Source: DATARH01 sp036489765
GTDB taxonomy: Bacteria; Pseudomonadota; Alphaproteobacteria; ATCC43930; CGMCC-115725
Direction of reading: 5' to 3'
Length of the DNA: 64,000 nucleotides
NCBI GenBank assembly: GCA_036489765.1
Contig: DASXFE010000014.1
Span: 1-64,000 of the forward strand
In this document: piece by piece, positions 15,366 to 23,566 of the stretch
Numbering within the stretch: position 1 is the stretch's first letter
Layout: each line of letters opens with the position of its first letter
Notes under the pieces: generated by a model
What the model was told of the DNA's origin: nothing
Databases searched by the model: none
What the model saw: the letters and a program-made list of their open reading frames with translations, nothing else
Translations under genes and position numbers: made by a program

Positions 15366-15530
15366 GGGCGGCCCGCAGCTTCGGGAAGCGCCTTATGAAC
15401 TCACGGCTCAACGCCTCGTCATCCACCTCGCCCTTGACCGGACGTGCGCGCAAAGGCTCCTCCCCTCGGGGCGCTTGGCCCCACGGTCGGGAGAGGCTGC
15501 CTCCTGCTCGAATGTGTCCATGTCCCCCAT
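15355..15530 (-). pseudogene. Putative antitoxin partner of the Doc remnant, frameshifted
   Basis: Directly upstream of and overlapping the toxin is a short coding trace. A possible start MGDMDTFEQEA is in one frame and the ending EALSREFIRRFPKLRAALAK in another, the latter resembling small antitoxins encoded before Doc toxins. A single-base shift near 15455 separates them. The N-terminal part is uncertain because the second frame stays open upstream without a good start. Confidence 0.45.
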
Positions 15531-15592
15531 GTGATCCCGCTGATGCGTAAGCATAAGCCCGACCGGCATCGTCTTATGAGCGAGGGTCGCCG

Positions 15593-15694
15593 CTAGGCGT
15601 TGGCGCGAGCCCGCCGCTTGCGCTCCTTCGCCGCCCGCTTGGCTTTGCGCTTGTTCGCCCGGATCTTGACACTCGATTTCGCAGAGGTTTTCAC
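15593..15694 (-). CDS. Small highly basic protein (33 aa)
   Basis: GTG 15694 with GGAG 6 bp upstream opens a frame of 33 codons that is almost half Lys and Arg (core KIRANKRKAKRAAKERKRRARA) and ends at 15593. Short Lys/Arg-rich proteins of this kind recur in alphaproteobacterial annotations as hypothetical proteins. They might bind nucleic acid, but there is no family assignment I can support. It could also be chance in GC-rich DNA. Confidence 0.4.
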   Translation of the reverse strand: MKTSAKSSVKIRANKRKAKRAAKERKRRARANA

Positions 15695-15774
15695 GCGTCG
15701 CTCCAATCGCCTTGAACCCTACCATAGCACGGCGGAGCGCATTCGCACCCCCGCCCGGTCGTCGACCCTCCCGC

Positions 15775-17154
15775 CTACTCCGCCGCCGCCTTTTCCGGCG
15801 GTCGCACGTACTTGTCGCGCATCGTGACGAATTCCTCAGCCGCGCTCGGGTGGATGCCGACGGTGGCGTCGAATTGCTTCTTGGTGGCGCCGCACTTGAT
15901 GGCGATCGCGAGCCCCTGGATGATCTCGGGTGCGTCGGGGCCGAGCATGTGGCAGCCGACGACGCGGTCGGTCTTGGCGTCGACGATCATCTTCATAAAG
16001 GTGCGCTCGTCGCGGCCGGAAAGCGTGTTCTTCATCGGGCGGAAGCGGGCCTGGTAGATATCGACCTCGCCGTATTGCTTGCGCGCCGCCTCCTCGCTCA
16101 AGCCGACCGTGCCGATCGGCGGCTGCGAGAACACGGCCGACGGCACGTCGTTATGATCCATCCGGATCGGGTTGTCGTTGTAAAGGGTTTCGGCGATCGC
16201 GCGGCTTTCGGCGATCGCGACCGGAGTCAGGTTGATGCGGTCGGTCACGTCGCCGACGGCGTAGATGTTCTTGACCGAGGTGCGCTGCCATTCGTCGACC
16301 TTGATCGCGCCGTTGTCCTCCATCTCGACACCGATCTCTCTGAGCCCCAGCCCCTCGGTATTGGGCTTGCGGCCGGTCGCGTACATGACGCAATCGGTCT
16401 CGATCTTGCCGCCGGCGGTCGTGGTGACGGTGTAGCCGGCGCCGGTCTTGTCGATGCGCGCGACTTGGGTCCCACCGCGAATGTCGACGCCACGCTTCCT
16501 CATCTCCTCGCCGAGGAACACGCGCAGATCCTCGTCGAACCCGCGCAGCAATTCCGGCTGGCGAATGATCTCGACGACCTCGCTGCCGAACCCGGCGAAG
16601 ATGCCGGCGAACTCGACCGCGATATACCCGCCGCCGACGATGACGATCCGCCGCGGTCGCTCTTTCAGGTCGAGCGCCTCGTTTGACGAGATCACGTGCT
16701 CAATGCCGGGAATCTTCGGCGTCTCGGGCCAGCCGCCGACCGCGACGAGGATGTTTTCCGCCGTATGGCGCTTGCCGTTGACCTCGACCGTGTGCGGGTC
16801 GACGACAACGCCGCGCCCGTCGATAATCTCGACTTTTCCGTTCCGCAGCATGTTGACGTAGATGCCGTGGAGCCGGTCGAGCTCCTTGTCCTTGGCAGCG
16901 ATCAGCGCGCCCCAATCATGCGTCGCCTCCGGCACGCTCCAGCCGAACCCCTCGGCATCGGCAAAGGCGCTCGCGAACTCGGACCCGTACACCAGCAGCT
17001 TCTTCGGCACGCAGCCGCGCAAGACACAGGTGCCGCCGACGCGCAATTCCTCGCAGATCGCCGTGCGCGCGCCATAGGCCCCGGCGCGGCGAGTCCCGGC
17101 GACGCCGCCCGAACCGGCCCCGATCGTGAACAGGTCGTAGTCATAGCGCGGCAT
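15775..17154 (-). CDS. gor: Glutathione-disulfide reductase
   Basis: The enzyme reduces GSSG with NADPH to keep cytoplasmic glutathione reduced. The 459-residue protein has an FAD-binding start (YDLFTIGAGSGGVAGTRRAG), the redox motif GGTCVLRGCVPKK with Cys 43 and 48, the NADPH-binding GGGYIAVEFAGI, the FAD motif YAVGDVTDRINLTPVA and the C-terminal catalytic HPSAAEE. Length and all motifs are normal. It is a single gene with its own upstream gap. The downstream neighbour is the small basic ORF. Confidence 0.95.
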   Translation of the reverse strand: MPRYDYDLFTIGAGSGGVAGTRRAGAYGARTAICEELRVGGTCVLRGCVPKKLLVYGSEFASAFADAEGFGWSVPEATHDWGALIAAKDKELDRLHGIYVNMLRNGKVEIIDGRGVVVDPHTVEVNGKRHTAENILVAVGGWPETPKIPGIEHVISSNEALDLKERPRRIVIVGGGYIAVEFAGIFAGFGSEVVEIIRQPELLRGFDEDLRVFLGEEMRKRGVDIRGGTQVARIDKTGAGYTVTTTAGGKIETDCVMYATGRKPNTEGLGLREIGVEMEDNGAIKVDEWQRTSVKNIYAVGDVTDRINLTPVAIAESRAIAETLYNDNPIRMDHNDVPSAVFSQPPIGTVGLSEEAARKQYGEVDIYQARFRPMKNTLSGRDERTFMKMIVDAKTDRVVGCHMLGPDAPEIIQGLAIAIKCGATKKQFDATVGIHPSAAEEFVTMRDKYVRPPEKAAAE

Positions 17155-17261
17155 CTCGGGTCACTCCGTATCTCTCTCGATCTTCTGGTTGTCACAACCG
17201 GCGGCGCATCGCAAGACTAGACGGCAGCAACGACCCTCACCCTCGCATCGCTGACACGATG

Positions 17262-17365
17262 GGTCCCTCCCTCTCCCGCAAGCGGGCGAGGGGAATCTGG
17301 CGAGGCGCAGAAGCTGCCCCCTCGCCCGCTCGCGGGAGAGGGTGCCCGAAGGGCGGGTGAGGGGT
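17262..17365. repeat. REP-like palindromic repeat
   Basis: CCCTCTCCCGCAAGCGGGCG followed after about 30 bp by its imperfect inverted copy CGCCCGCTCGCGGGAGAGGG, with GAAGGGCGGGTGAGGGG to the right. Units built on the same CCCTCTCC/GCGGG core occur near 40910 and 9650. It lies in the divergent gap between gor and the LLM oxidoreductase. Confidence 0.7.
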
Positions 17366-17383
17366 TGGCGAAGGAGAGAACGC

Positions 17384-18460
17384 ATGGATTTCGGTATCGG
17401 CATCCCGACGGCGGCAGATTCGTGGAAGGTCGCGGTGCGGGCCGAGGAATTGGGCTTTACCCATGCCTGGTTCTTCGACACGCAGATGATCACCGCCGAC
17501 CCGTTCGTGTCGATGGCCGTCGCGGCGGTGAAGACGTCGAAGATCCGGCTCGGCACCGGCGTTCTGGTGCCGTCGAACCGGCTGGCCGCAGTGACCGCCA
17601 ACGCCTTTGCGACGCTCAACGCGCTCGCTCCGGGGCGGATCGATTTCGGCGTCGGCACCGGGTTTTCGGCGCGGCGCGCGATGGGGCTCGGTGCGATGAA
17701 GCTTGCCGACATGGAGGAATACATCCGCGTCGTCTACGGCCTCCTCGACGGCGACATCGTCGAGACCGATGTCGAGGGCAAGCAGCGCAAGATCAAGTTT
17801 CTCAACCCCGAGATCGGCCTCTTCAACACGACCGACCCGATCAACCTCCACGTCTCCGCCTACGGCCCGCGCTCGCAGGCGCTGACCGCAAAGCTGGGCG
17901 CCGCGTGGAAATGCTTCATCCAGGACGTGCCCGGCGGGATCGCCGCGCTCGAAAGCATGCAGAAAAGCTGGACCGCTTCCGGCCGGCCAAGAGACGAGCT
18001 CTACGCCACCGCCTGGGCCTGCGGCTGCGTCCTGCGGCCGGGCGAAGACCTTTCGAGCGAGCGCGTCGTCGCCCAATCGGGCCCGCGCGCCGCCGTCCTC
18101 CTCCACCGCCACGCCGATCTCGACCAGCAGGGGTGGCAGAACACCACCGTCGTCGAAGCCCCCGAAGGCATCGCCCGAGAGGTCAACGCCTACGTCCAAA
18201 TGGCCCGGAACCACCAGCCGCAAGACGCCCGCTACCTCAACAACCACCGCGGCCATTTCGTCTTCGTCAAGCCCGAGGAACGCCACCTGATCACCCCCGA
18301 ACTGATCCGCCGCACCACCTTCACCGCCGAAGAAGGCGAGATGATCCAGCGCTTCGAAGCCCTCCGCGACGCCGGCTGGAGCCAGATCGTGATCCCGGTC
18401 GTGCCCGGCCAGGAAGACGCGATGGACGACTGGGCGCGGGTGAAGGCGGCGTTTGGATGA
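17384..18460 (+). CDS. LLM-class (luciferase-like) flavin-dependent oxidoreductase
   Basis: A 358-residue TIM-barrel protein of the bacterial luciferase superfamily, which uses FMN or F420. The landmarks are MDFGIGIPT at the N-terminus, AEELGFTHAWFFDTQM, VKTSKIRLGTGV and PGRIDFGVGTGFSARRAMG. ATG 17384 is preceded by AAGGAGAG. Members are monooxygenases or reductases on varied small molecules; the substrate cannot be told. It stands alone, with no reductase gene next to it. Confidence 0.88.
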   Translation: MDFGIGIPTAADSWKVAVRAEELGFTHAWFFDTQMITADPFVSMAVAAVKTSKIRLGTGVLVPSNRLAAVTANAFATLNALAPGRIDFGVGTGFSARRAMGLGAMKLADMEEYIRVVYGLLDGDIVETDVEGKQRKIKFLNPEIGLFNTTDPINLHVSAYGPRSQALTAKLGAAWKCFIQDVPGGIAALESMQKSWTASGRPRDELYATAWACGCVLRPGEDLSSERVVAQSGPRAAVLLHRHADLDQQGWQNTTVVEAPEGIAREVNAYVQMARNHQPQDARYLNNHRGHFVFVKPEERHLITPELIRRTTFTAEEGEMIQRFEALRDAGWSQIVIPVVPGQEDAMDDWARVKAAFG

Positions 18461-18571
18461 TGGAGGCGTAAAGCGGCCAGGGTGAGCAATTCCCGGCATT
18501 TTCGCCGTGGACTCTGTTCCACCGCCGCGCGAGCCCGTATGATCCGGACCTGACCGCTTCGGGAGGACGCC

Positions 18572-18829
18572 ATGACGGCTTGGGTCAGGGTGGTGCGCAG
18601 CGACCGCGGAGGGATCGGCCAGGATTTTTACGTCGCGGGCAACTATCAGCAGGCCGCGGGAAGGATTGGCACCCCGGCCCTCTCGGAGACCGGAACCGTC
18701 CGGTTCGAGACGCTCGATGGCAACGGCGATCCGAACTGGCGCGCCCGCGTCGAGGTGGACGAGACCGCCGGAAACAGCCAAGCCCATCCGCAGATCGTGA
18801 CCCTTCAGCCCCTCGTGGCGGCAGGCTGA
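18572..18829 (+). CDS. Small hypothetical protein (85 aa)
   Basis: ATG 18572 has GGGAGGAC just upstream. The 85-residue product (TAWVRVVRSDRGGIGQDFYVAG... VTLQPLVAAG) has no signal peptide or membrane segment and seems beta-rich. I do not recognise a family. The stop lies 5 bp before the start of the patatin lipoprotein, so the two genes are probably co-transcribed and may work together. Confidence 0.6.
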   Translation: MTAWVRVVRSDRGGIGQDFYVAGNYQQAAGRIGTPALSETGTVRFETLDGNGDPNWRARVEVDETAGNSQAHPQIVTLQPLVAAG

Positions 18830-18834
18830 CGGTG

Positions 18835-20322
18835 ATGCGGGCGACATCCTTGCGCACCCTGCTGCTCGGCGGGCTCGGGCTGCTGGCGGCCGGGTGCGCC
18901 GCGCCGGTTGTGCCGGTGGAACTGCCGCAAATCAGTCAAACGGCCGGCTATCGCTATGGCACGCTCGACCGGCAGGCGCCGAAAGGTCTGGCCCAGACCG
19001 CGGTGCTGCTGAGTTTTTCCGGCGGCGGCACGCGTGCGGCGGCGCTGAGCGACGGGGCGCTGCGCGCACTCGCCGAGACGACCGTGCCGACACCAGTGGG
19101 TCCGGTGCCTCTCGCGAGCCAGATCGACGTGATCTCGTCCGTGTCGGGCGGCAGCGTCACGGCGGCAAAATTCGCGCTCGACGGCATCCCCGGGCTGGAC
19201 GGGTTCGAGCGCGGCTTTCTTCACGCCGACGCGCAGGGCAGCATGATCGCCGGCGCGCTGCTCAACCCGACAAAGCTAGTCGCGCCCCGGATCGGCATCC
19301 TGCAGAGCTATCTCGACGACAACGTGTTCGATCATCACACCTATGCCGATCTGATTGCGCGGGACCAGCCCGGTGCGGGGCGCCGGCCCTACATCATCCT
19401 CAATGCCACCGACATGGCCAACGGGAGCCAGTTTTCGTTTACGCAAGATCAGTTTGACCTGATCTGCGGCGATCTGGCGCCGCTCAGGGTCGCCGACGCC
19501 GTCTCGGCCTCGGCGGCCTTCCCGGTGGCGCTGTCGGCACTTACCCTGCGCAACCATGCGCCATGCCCGGCCCAGGACGCGGCGGCCGCGTCGGCGAAGA
19601 CGGGGTGGGAATCGGACGACGGGCGGCCGGTTCCGAGCCGGGTGCTCGACGATCACACCGCCAAAGCGCTTCAGGGCGTGAATTACCCGAGCGCCCAAAA
19701 TCTCGCCCGGTTCCGTCGCGGGACCGAGGCGCTGACCTACCTCAACCGCTACGGCAAAAAGGATTACGTCCAGCTCCTCGACGGCGGTCTCGCCGACAAT
19801 GTGGGCCTCACCGTGCCGCTCATCCTGCTGACTTCGGGATCGCTGTCGCCGTCGATACAAAGCTGGGTCAACACGGGCACGGTCAGCAATCTGCTGTTCG
19901 TCGTCGTCAATGCGCGGAGCCAGGACGACAACAGTTACGGATCGTCGCCCAGCCCGCCGGGGATCGTCGACACCCTGCTGACGACGATCGGCGCCCCGAT
20001 CGACGCCAACAGCTTCCAGCTCGTCGACCAGCTCACCGCGGCGTTCGACCAGCGCCTTAAGCAGGACGCGATCGTTATGGTCGATTTCGACTTCATCAAG
20101 GATTTCCGCTGCCGCGAGCATTTCCACAACATCGCCACGAGCTGGGCGCTGCCGGGGCCGCAAGTCGACGAACTGATCGCGCTCGGCCGGGCGATGGTAT
20201 TGCAGGCACCGCGCTACCAGGCGCTCGTCCACGCTCTCGGCGGGACCGCCCCGCCGCCCGGGCCGACAGTCGACGACATCTGCGCCCCGTACGCGTCCAG
20301 GCCGGTCGCCGCGGTTCGCTGA
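18835..20322 (+). CDS. Patatin-like phospholipase lipoprotein
   Basis: A 495-residue protein with a lipoprotein signal (LLLGGLGLLAAGC, Cys 21), so it should be membrane-anchored outside the cytoplasm. Patatin landmarks are the oxyanion loop SFSGGGTRAAA (about 61-71), a nucleophile elbow with Ser 104 and a catalytic DGG (LLDGGLADN, about residue 320). The elbow reads S-V-S-G-G, so the first Gly of GxSxG is replaced by Ser, a variant seen in some patatins. It probably hydrolyses lipids or acyl esters in the envelope. GTG 18832 is an alternative start one codon earlier. Confidence 0.85.
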   Translation: MRATSLRTLLLGGLGLLAAGCAAPVVPVELPQISQTAGYRYGTLDRQAPKGLAQTAVLLSFSGGGTRAAALSDGALRALAETTVPTPVGPVPLASQIDVISSVSGGSVTAAKFALDGIPGLDGFERGFLHADAQGSMIAGALLNPTKLVAPRIGILQSYLDDNVFDHHTYADLIARDQPGAGRRPYIILNATDMANGSQFSFTQDQFDLICGDLAPLRVADAVSASAAFPVALSALTLRNHAPCPAQDAAAASAKTGWESDDGRPVPSRVLDDHTAKALQGVNYPSAQNLARFRRGTEALTYLNRYGKKDYVQLLDGGLADNVGLTVPLILLTSGSLSPSIQSWVNTGTVSNLLFVVVNARSQDDNSYGSSPSPPGIVDTLLTTIGAPIDANSFQLVDQLTAAFDQRLKQDAIVMVDFDFIKDFRCREHFHNIATSWALPGPQVDELIALGRAMVLQAPRYQALVHALGGTAPPPGPTVDDICAPYASRPVAAVR

Positions 20323-20378
20323 CAAGTCCCTTTTGCTGTATAGCCGCGTCTGCGATCGCTACCGCGGAAGGACCAGCC

Positions 20379-21452
20379 ATGCCCGATGATGTCACCCCGA
20401 CCACCCAGCGCATCTCCCATGCGGCGCTGATCCAGTTCATCGCTTCGGCGTACAGCGCAGCGGGCATCCCCACCGCCGATGCGGCGAAGGCGGCGGAGCT
20501 AATGTCGCGGTCGGATATCTCGGGGGCGGACGGGCATGGCGTGTTCCGGCTGCCGCAATATGTGCGGCGGATCCAGAAGGGCGGGCTGAACAGGACGCCC
20601 GAGATCAAGGTGATCCGGCGGGCGAAGGCGACGGCGCTCGTCGATGGCGATAACGGGCTCGGCAGTCTTGTGATCGCGCGGGCGGTCGAGGAGGCGATCG
20701 CGCTCGCCAAGGAAAACGGGGTCGGCTGGGCCGGGACGCGCAACGGCAACCATGCCGGCGCGGCGGCCGTGTATGCGGCGATGCCGGTCGAGCACGACAT
20801 GATCGGGCTCTATTTCGCGGTCGGTAATGCCAACCACCTGCCGCCCTGGGGCGGGATCGACATGCTGCTGTCGACCAACCCGATCGCGGTCGCGGTGCCG
20901 GCGCTCGAGGAGCCGCCCTTGGTGCTCGACATGGCGACGACGGTCGCCGCTTACGGCAAGGTCAAGGTTGCCGCGCAGCAGGGCAAGACGATGCCCGAGG
21001 GCTGGATGATCGACCGCCAGGGCCAGCCGCTGACCGACCCCAACCGTTCGGATGACGGGTTCCTCCTGCCAATCGGCGGGTACAAGGGCGCGGCGATGTC
21101 GCTGATGTTCGGGCTCCTCGCCGGCACGCTCAACGGCGCCGCCAACGGCGAAGACGTCGTCGATTTCAACCACGACGACACCACCCCGACCAATACCGGC
21201 CAGGCGATCTGCGTCCTCGACATCAAGGCCTTCGCCGAGCCGACCGCGTTCAAGCGCCAGGTCGACAGCGTGATCCGCCAGCTCCACGGCTCGGCGCTGC
21301 TCCCCGGCTTCGACCGCATCCGTCTTCCCGGCGAAGACCGCGCCGCCCGCATCGCCGAGCGCCGGGAACGCGGCATCCCGATCCCGGGTTCGCTAAAAGC
21401 GGCGCTCGACAAGATGGCGGGGGAATTGGGGATCAAGCGGCTGCTGGGCTAA
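20379..21452 (+). CDS. Ldh-family (malate/L-lactate/ureidoglycolate-type) dehydrogenase
   Basis: A 357-residue member of the NAD(P)-dependent 2-hydroxyacid dehydrogenase family unrelated to classical LDH. Landmarks: SRSDISGADGHGVFRLPQYVRRI at the N-terminus, the GNHAGAAAVYA and STNPIAVAVPA segments, and LDMATTVAAYGKV. Members oxidise malate, lactate, ureidoglycolate, sulfolactate or related acids in the cytoplasm; the exact substrate cannot be assigned. ATG 20379 is preceded by GCGGAAGGACC. It is transcribed alone, with a repeat-rich gap after it. Confidence 0.9.
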   Translation: MPDDVTPTTQRISHAALIQFIASAYSAAGIPTADAAKAAELMSRSDISGADGHGVFRLPQYVRRIQKGGLNRTPEIKVIRRAKATALVDGDNGLGSLVIARAVEEAIALAKENGVGWAGTRNGNHAGAAAVYAAMPVEHDMIGLYFAVGNANHLPPWGGIDMLLSTNPIAVAVPALEEPPLVLDMATTVAAYGKVKVAAQQGKTMPEGWMIDRQGQPLTDPNRSDDGFLLPIGGYKGAAMSLMFGLLAGTLNGAANGEDVVDFNHDDTTPTNTGQAICVLDIKAFAEPTAFKRQVDSVIRQLHGSALLPGFDRIRLPGEDRAARIAERRERGIPIPGSLKAALDKMAGELGIKRLLG

Positions 21453-21550
21453 CTAAACGCCGTGCGTCCTTTGAGACACCCGCTCCGTGACTTCGTCGGG
21501 ACGAGGGATGCTTGTAATGCCACCAGCCGTTAGTGCGATGCTCCATCGTT

Positions 21551-21592
21551 CCTCATCCTGAGGAGCGGGCGCCGCCCGCGTCCCGAAGGACG
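21551..21592. repeat. Dispersed repeat, copy 1
   Basis: CCTCATCCTGAGGAGCGGGC through GTCCCGAAGGACG. It matches 24635-24676 at about 39 of 42 bases. Here it is intergenic, upstream of paaG. Confidence 0.85.
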
Positions 21593-21621
21593 GACGAAGC
21601 CACTGCAATCCCGAGGCTCAT

Positions 21622-22401
21622 ATGACCATCCTCGTCGAAACCCGCCCCAACTACCGCGTCATCACGCTGAACAGGCCGGATCGGCTGAATTCGCTCAATA
21701 CGCAGATGCACGAGGAGCTCATGTGGGAGCTCGATGCGGCGGAGACGGACGAGGAGTGCCGGGCGATCCTGCTCACCGGGGCTGGGCGCGGATTTTGCGC
21801 GGGGCAGGACCTCCAGGACGTGCAGGTCACGGATGGCGAGGTGCCGGATTTGCGCGCGGTGCTGGAGCGGTACAACGCGCTCGTGCGACGGCTGCGCGGG
21901 CTCAGGATGCCGGTGGTGTGTGCCGTCAACGGGGTCGCGGCGGGGGCCGGGGCCAATCTGGCGTTTGCCTGCGACATCGTGCTGGCGGCGCAGTCGGCTA
22001 ATTTCATCCAGGCGTTCTCGCGGATCGGGCTCATCCCGGATTGCGGCGGGACGTGGTTTCTGCCGCGGCTCGCCGGGTCGGCGCGGGCGCGGGCGCTGGC
22101 GATCCTGGCGGAGCCGCTGCCGGCCGAGCGGGCGGCGGAATGGGGGCTCATCTGGCGAGCGGTCGAGGACGACAAGCTCGGCGAGGAGGCCCTCAGCCTG
22201 GTCGCGCGCCTGGCCGAGGGAGCTACGGTCGGGTATGCGCTGATCAAGCAGGCGCTCGACGCTTCGGAGGCGAATTCACTCGACGCGCAGCTCGATCTCG
22301 AACGCGATCTGCAGCAGGAGGCGGCGGAGACGCCCGATTATGCCGAGGGCGTGCGGGCGTTTGTCGAGAAGCGGGCGCCGAAGTTTACCGGCAGGCGGTA
22401 G
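21622..22401 (+). CDS. paaG: Enoyl-CoA hydratase/isomerase family protein, PaaG type (ring-epoxide isomerase)
   Basis: In the phenylacetyl-CoA pathway PaaG isomerises the 1,2-epoxide to the oxepin form. The 259-residue crotonase-fold protein has ITLNRPDRLNSLN, AGRGFCAGQDLQD, VNGVAAGAGANLAFACDIVLA and the catalytic-region IGLIPDCGGTWFLPRL. The combination GQDL... IPDCGGTW is typical of PaaG rather than general enoyl-CoA hydratases. It lies on the plus strand and converges on the paaABCE operon, supporting the assignment. A hairpin terminator separates the two. Confidence 0.88.
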   Translation: MTILVETRPNYRVITLNRPDRLNSLNTQMHEELMWELDAAETDEECRAILLTGAGRGFCAGQDLQDVQVTDGEVPDLRAVLERYNALVRRLRGLRMPVVCAVNGVAAGAGANLAFACDIVLAAQSANFIQAFSRIGLIPDCGGTWFLPRLAGSARARALAILAEPLPAERAAEWGLIWRAVEDDKLGEEALSLVARLAEGATVGYALIKQALDASEANSLDAQLDLERDLQQEAAETPDYAEGVRAFVEKRAPKFTGRR

Positions 22402-22408
22402 CAAGCAA

Positions 22409-22480
22409 GGGAGCATGGGCGTCCCGCCGGCAATCCAACGAAAAACTTGCGGGCGGGGACGCCTTCGCTCCTTTCCTCTA
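22409..22480 (+). terminator. Hairpin terminator between convergent paaG and paaE
   Basis: GGAGC, GGCGTCCC and GCCGGCAA on the left pair with TTGCGGGC, GGGACGCC and GCTCC on the right, giving about 20 bp of interrupted stem around a short A-rich loop. TTTCCTCTATTT follows on the plus strand. It probably ends paaG transcription and may also act on the opposite strand. Confidence 0.7.
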
Positions 22481-22495
22481 TTTATACGGCGTCTA

Positions 22496-23566
22496 TTATA
22501 CGGCGTCGTAGTCGAGGGTGAGGTGGTCGGTCAGCGGCCTTGCCTGGCAGGTGAGGATAAAGCCGGCGTCGATCTCCCACTGCTGCAGCGAATAGTTGAC
22601 CGCCATCTCGGCCTTGCCGTCGACGAGGCGGGCGCGGCAGGTGCAGCACATCCCGCCGCGACACGAATACGGAAGGTCGAGCCCGGCGGCGATCGCAGCG
22701 TCGATGATCGGCGTGTTCTCCGGCACCGGGACCTCATGGCGGCGGCCGTCGATGACGATCGACGCAATCGTGGCGGGGCGCGACTCGGAGCCGACCTCGA
22801 CCGGCGGCGCGGCGTGGCCGCCTTCGCCGGCGAGGAAGTATTCGCGGAGAATGCGGTCGGGACGTAGACCCATTTCGGCGAGGGTCCCGGCGGCGGCGTC
22901 CATCATCGCCTCGGGGCCGCAGAGGAAGGCACGGTCGATCGCGGCGATGGGCACCAGCGCCGGCAGCAGGCGGCGGATATGGTCGGGGTCGAGGCGGCCG
23001 CTCAAGACGGGGACGTCCTGCGCCTCGCGGCTCAGCACATGGGTGACGGAGAACCGGTCGAGATGGCGGTCCTTCAGCCGCGCCAGTTCCTCGGCGAAGA
23101 TGATGTCGCGACCGGTGCGGTTGCCGTAGAGAAGGAAAAAGCGGCTTTTTGGCTCGCGGCCGAGGATCGACTTGATCAGCGACAGGACCGGCGTGATGCC
23201 CGAGCCGGCGGCGATTGCGAGGTAGTGCCGGGCCGCTGCGGCGCGGAGCGGGATGGTGAAGCGTCCTTCGGGGGGCGACACGTCGATCTTGTCGCCGACC
23301 TGGAGAGCATCGGCGACAGCGGAGAAGACGCCCCCCGGGACGCGCTTGACGGCGACACGGAGTTCACCGTCGTCGAGGCCGGAGCAGATCGAATAGCAGC
23401 GGCGGATGTCGATGCCGTTCGGCCTGGCGCGGAGCGTCAGGTATTGGCCGGGCTTGAAGCGGAAGGCGGGGTGCAATTCGGGCGGCACGGTGAAGGCGAT
23501 CGAGACGCAATCCGGTGTCTCGCGGCGCAGATCGGCGATCGCGAGAGGGTGAAACCGGCCTCTCAC
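22496..23566 (-). CDS. paaE: Phenylacetyl-CoA epoxidase subunit E (reductase)
   Basis: PaaE passes electrons from NADPH to the PaaABC oxygenase. The 356-residue protein has a ferredoxin-reductase module (RRCYSICSG for FAD, then GITPVLSLIKSIL and FLCGPEAMM for NADPH) and a C-terminal plant-type 2Fe-2S domain (YSCRGGMCCTCRARLVDG plus a later Cys). GTG 23566 is the start: it overlaps the paaC stop (GTGA), and much longer upstream readings run through paaC in the wrong frame. It directly follows paaC, where paaD normally lies. Confidence 0.93.
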   Translation of the reverse strand: MRGRFHPLAIADLRRETPDCVSIAFTVPPELHPAFRFKPGQYLTLRARPNGIDIRRCYSICSGLDDGELRVAVKRVPGGVFSAVADALQVGDKIDVSPPEGRFTIPLRAAAARHYLAIAAGSGITPVLSLIKSILGREPKSRFFLLYGNRTGRDIIFAEELARLKDRHLDRFSVTHVLSREAQDVPVLSGRLDPDHIRRLLPALVPIAAIDRAFLCGPEAMMDAAAGTLAEMGLRPDRILREYFLAGEGGHAAPPVEVGSESRPATIASIVIDGRRHEVPVPENTPIIDAAIAAGLDLPYSCRGGMCCTCRARLVDGKAEMAVNYSLQQWEIDAGFILTCQARPLTDHLTLDYDAV

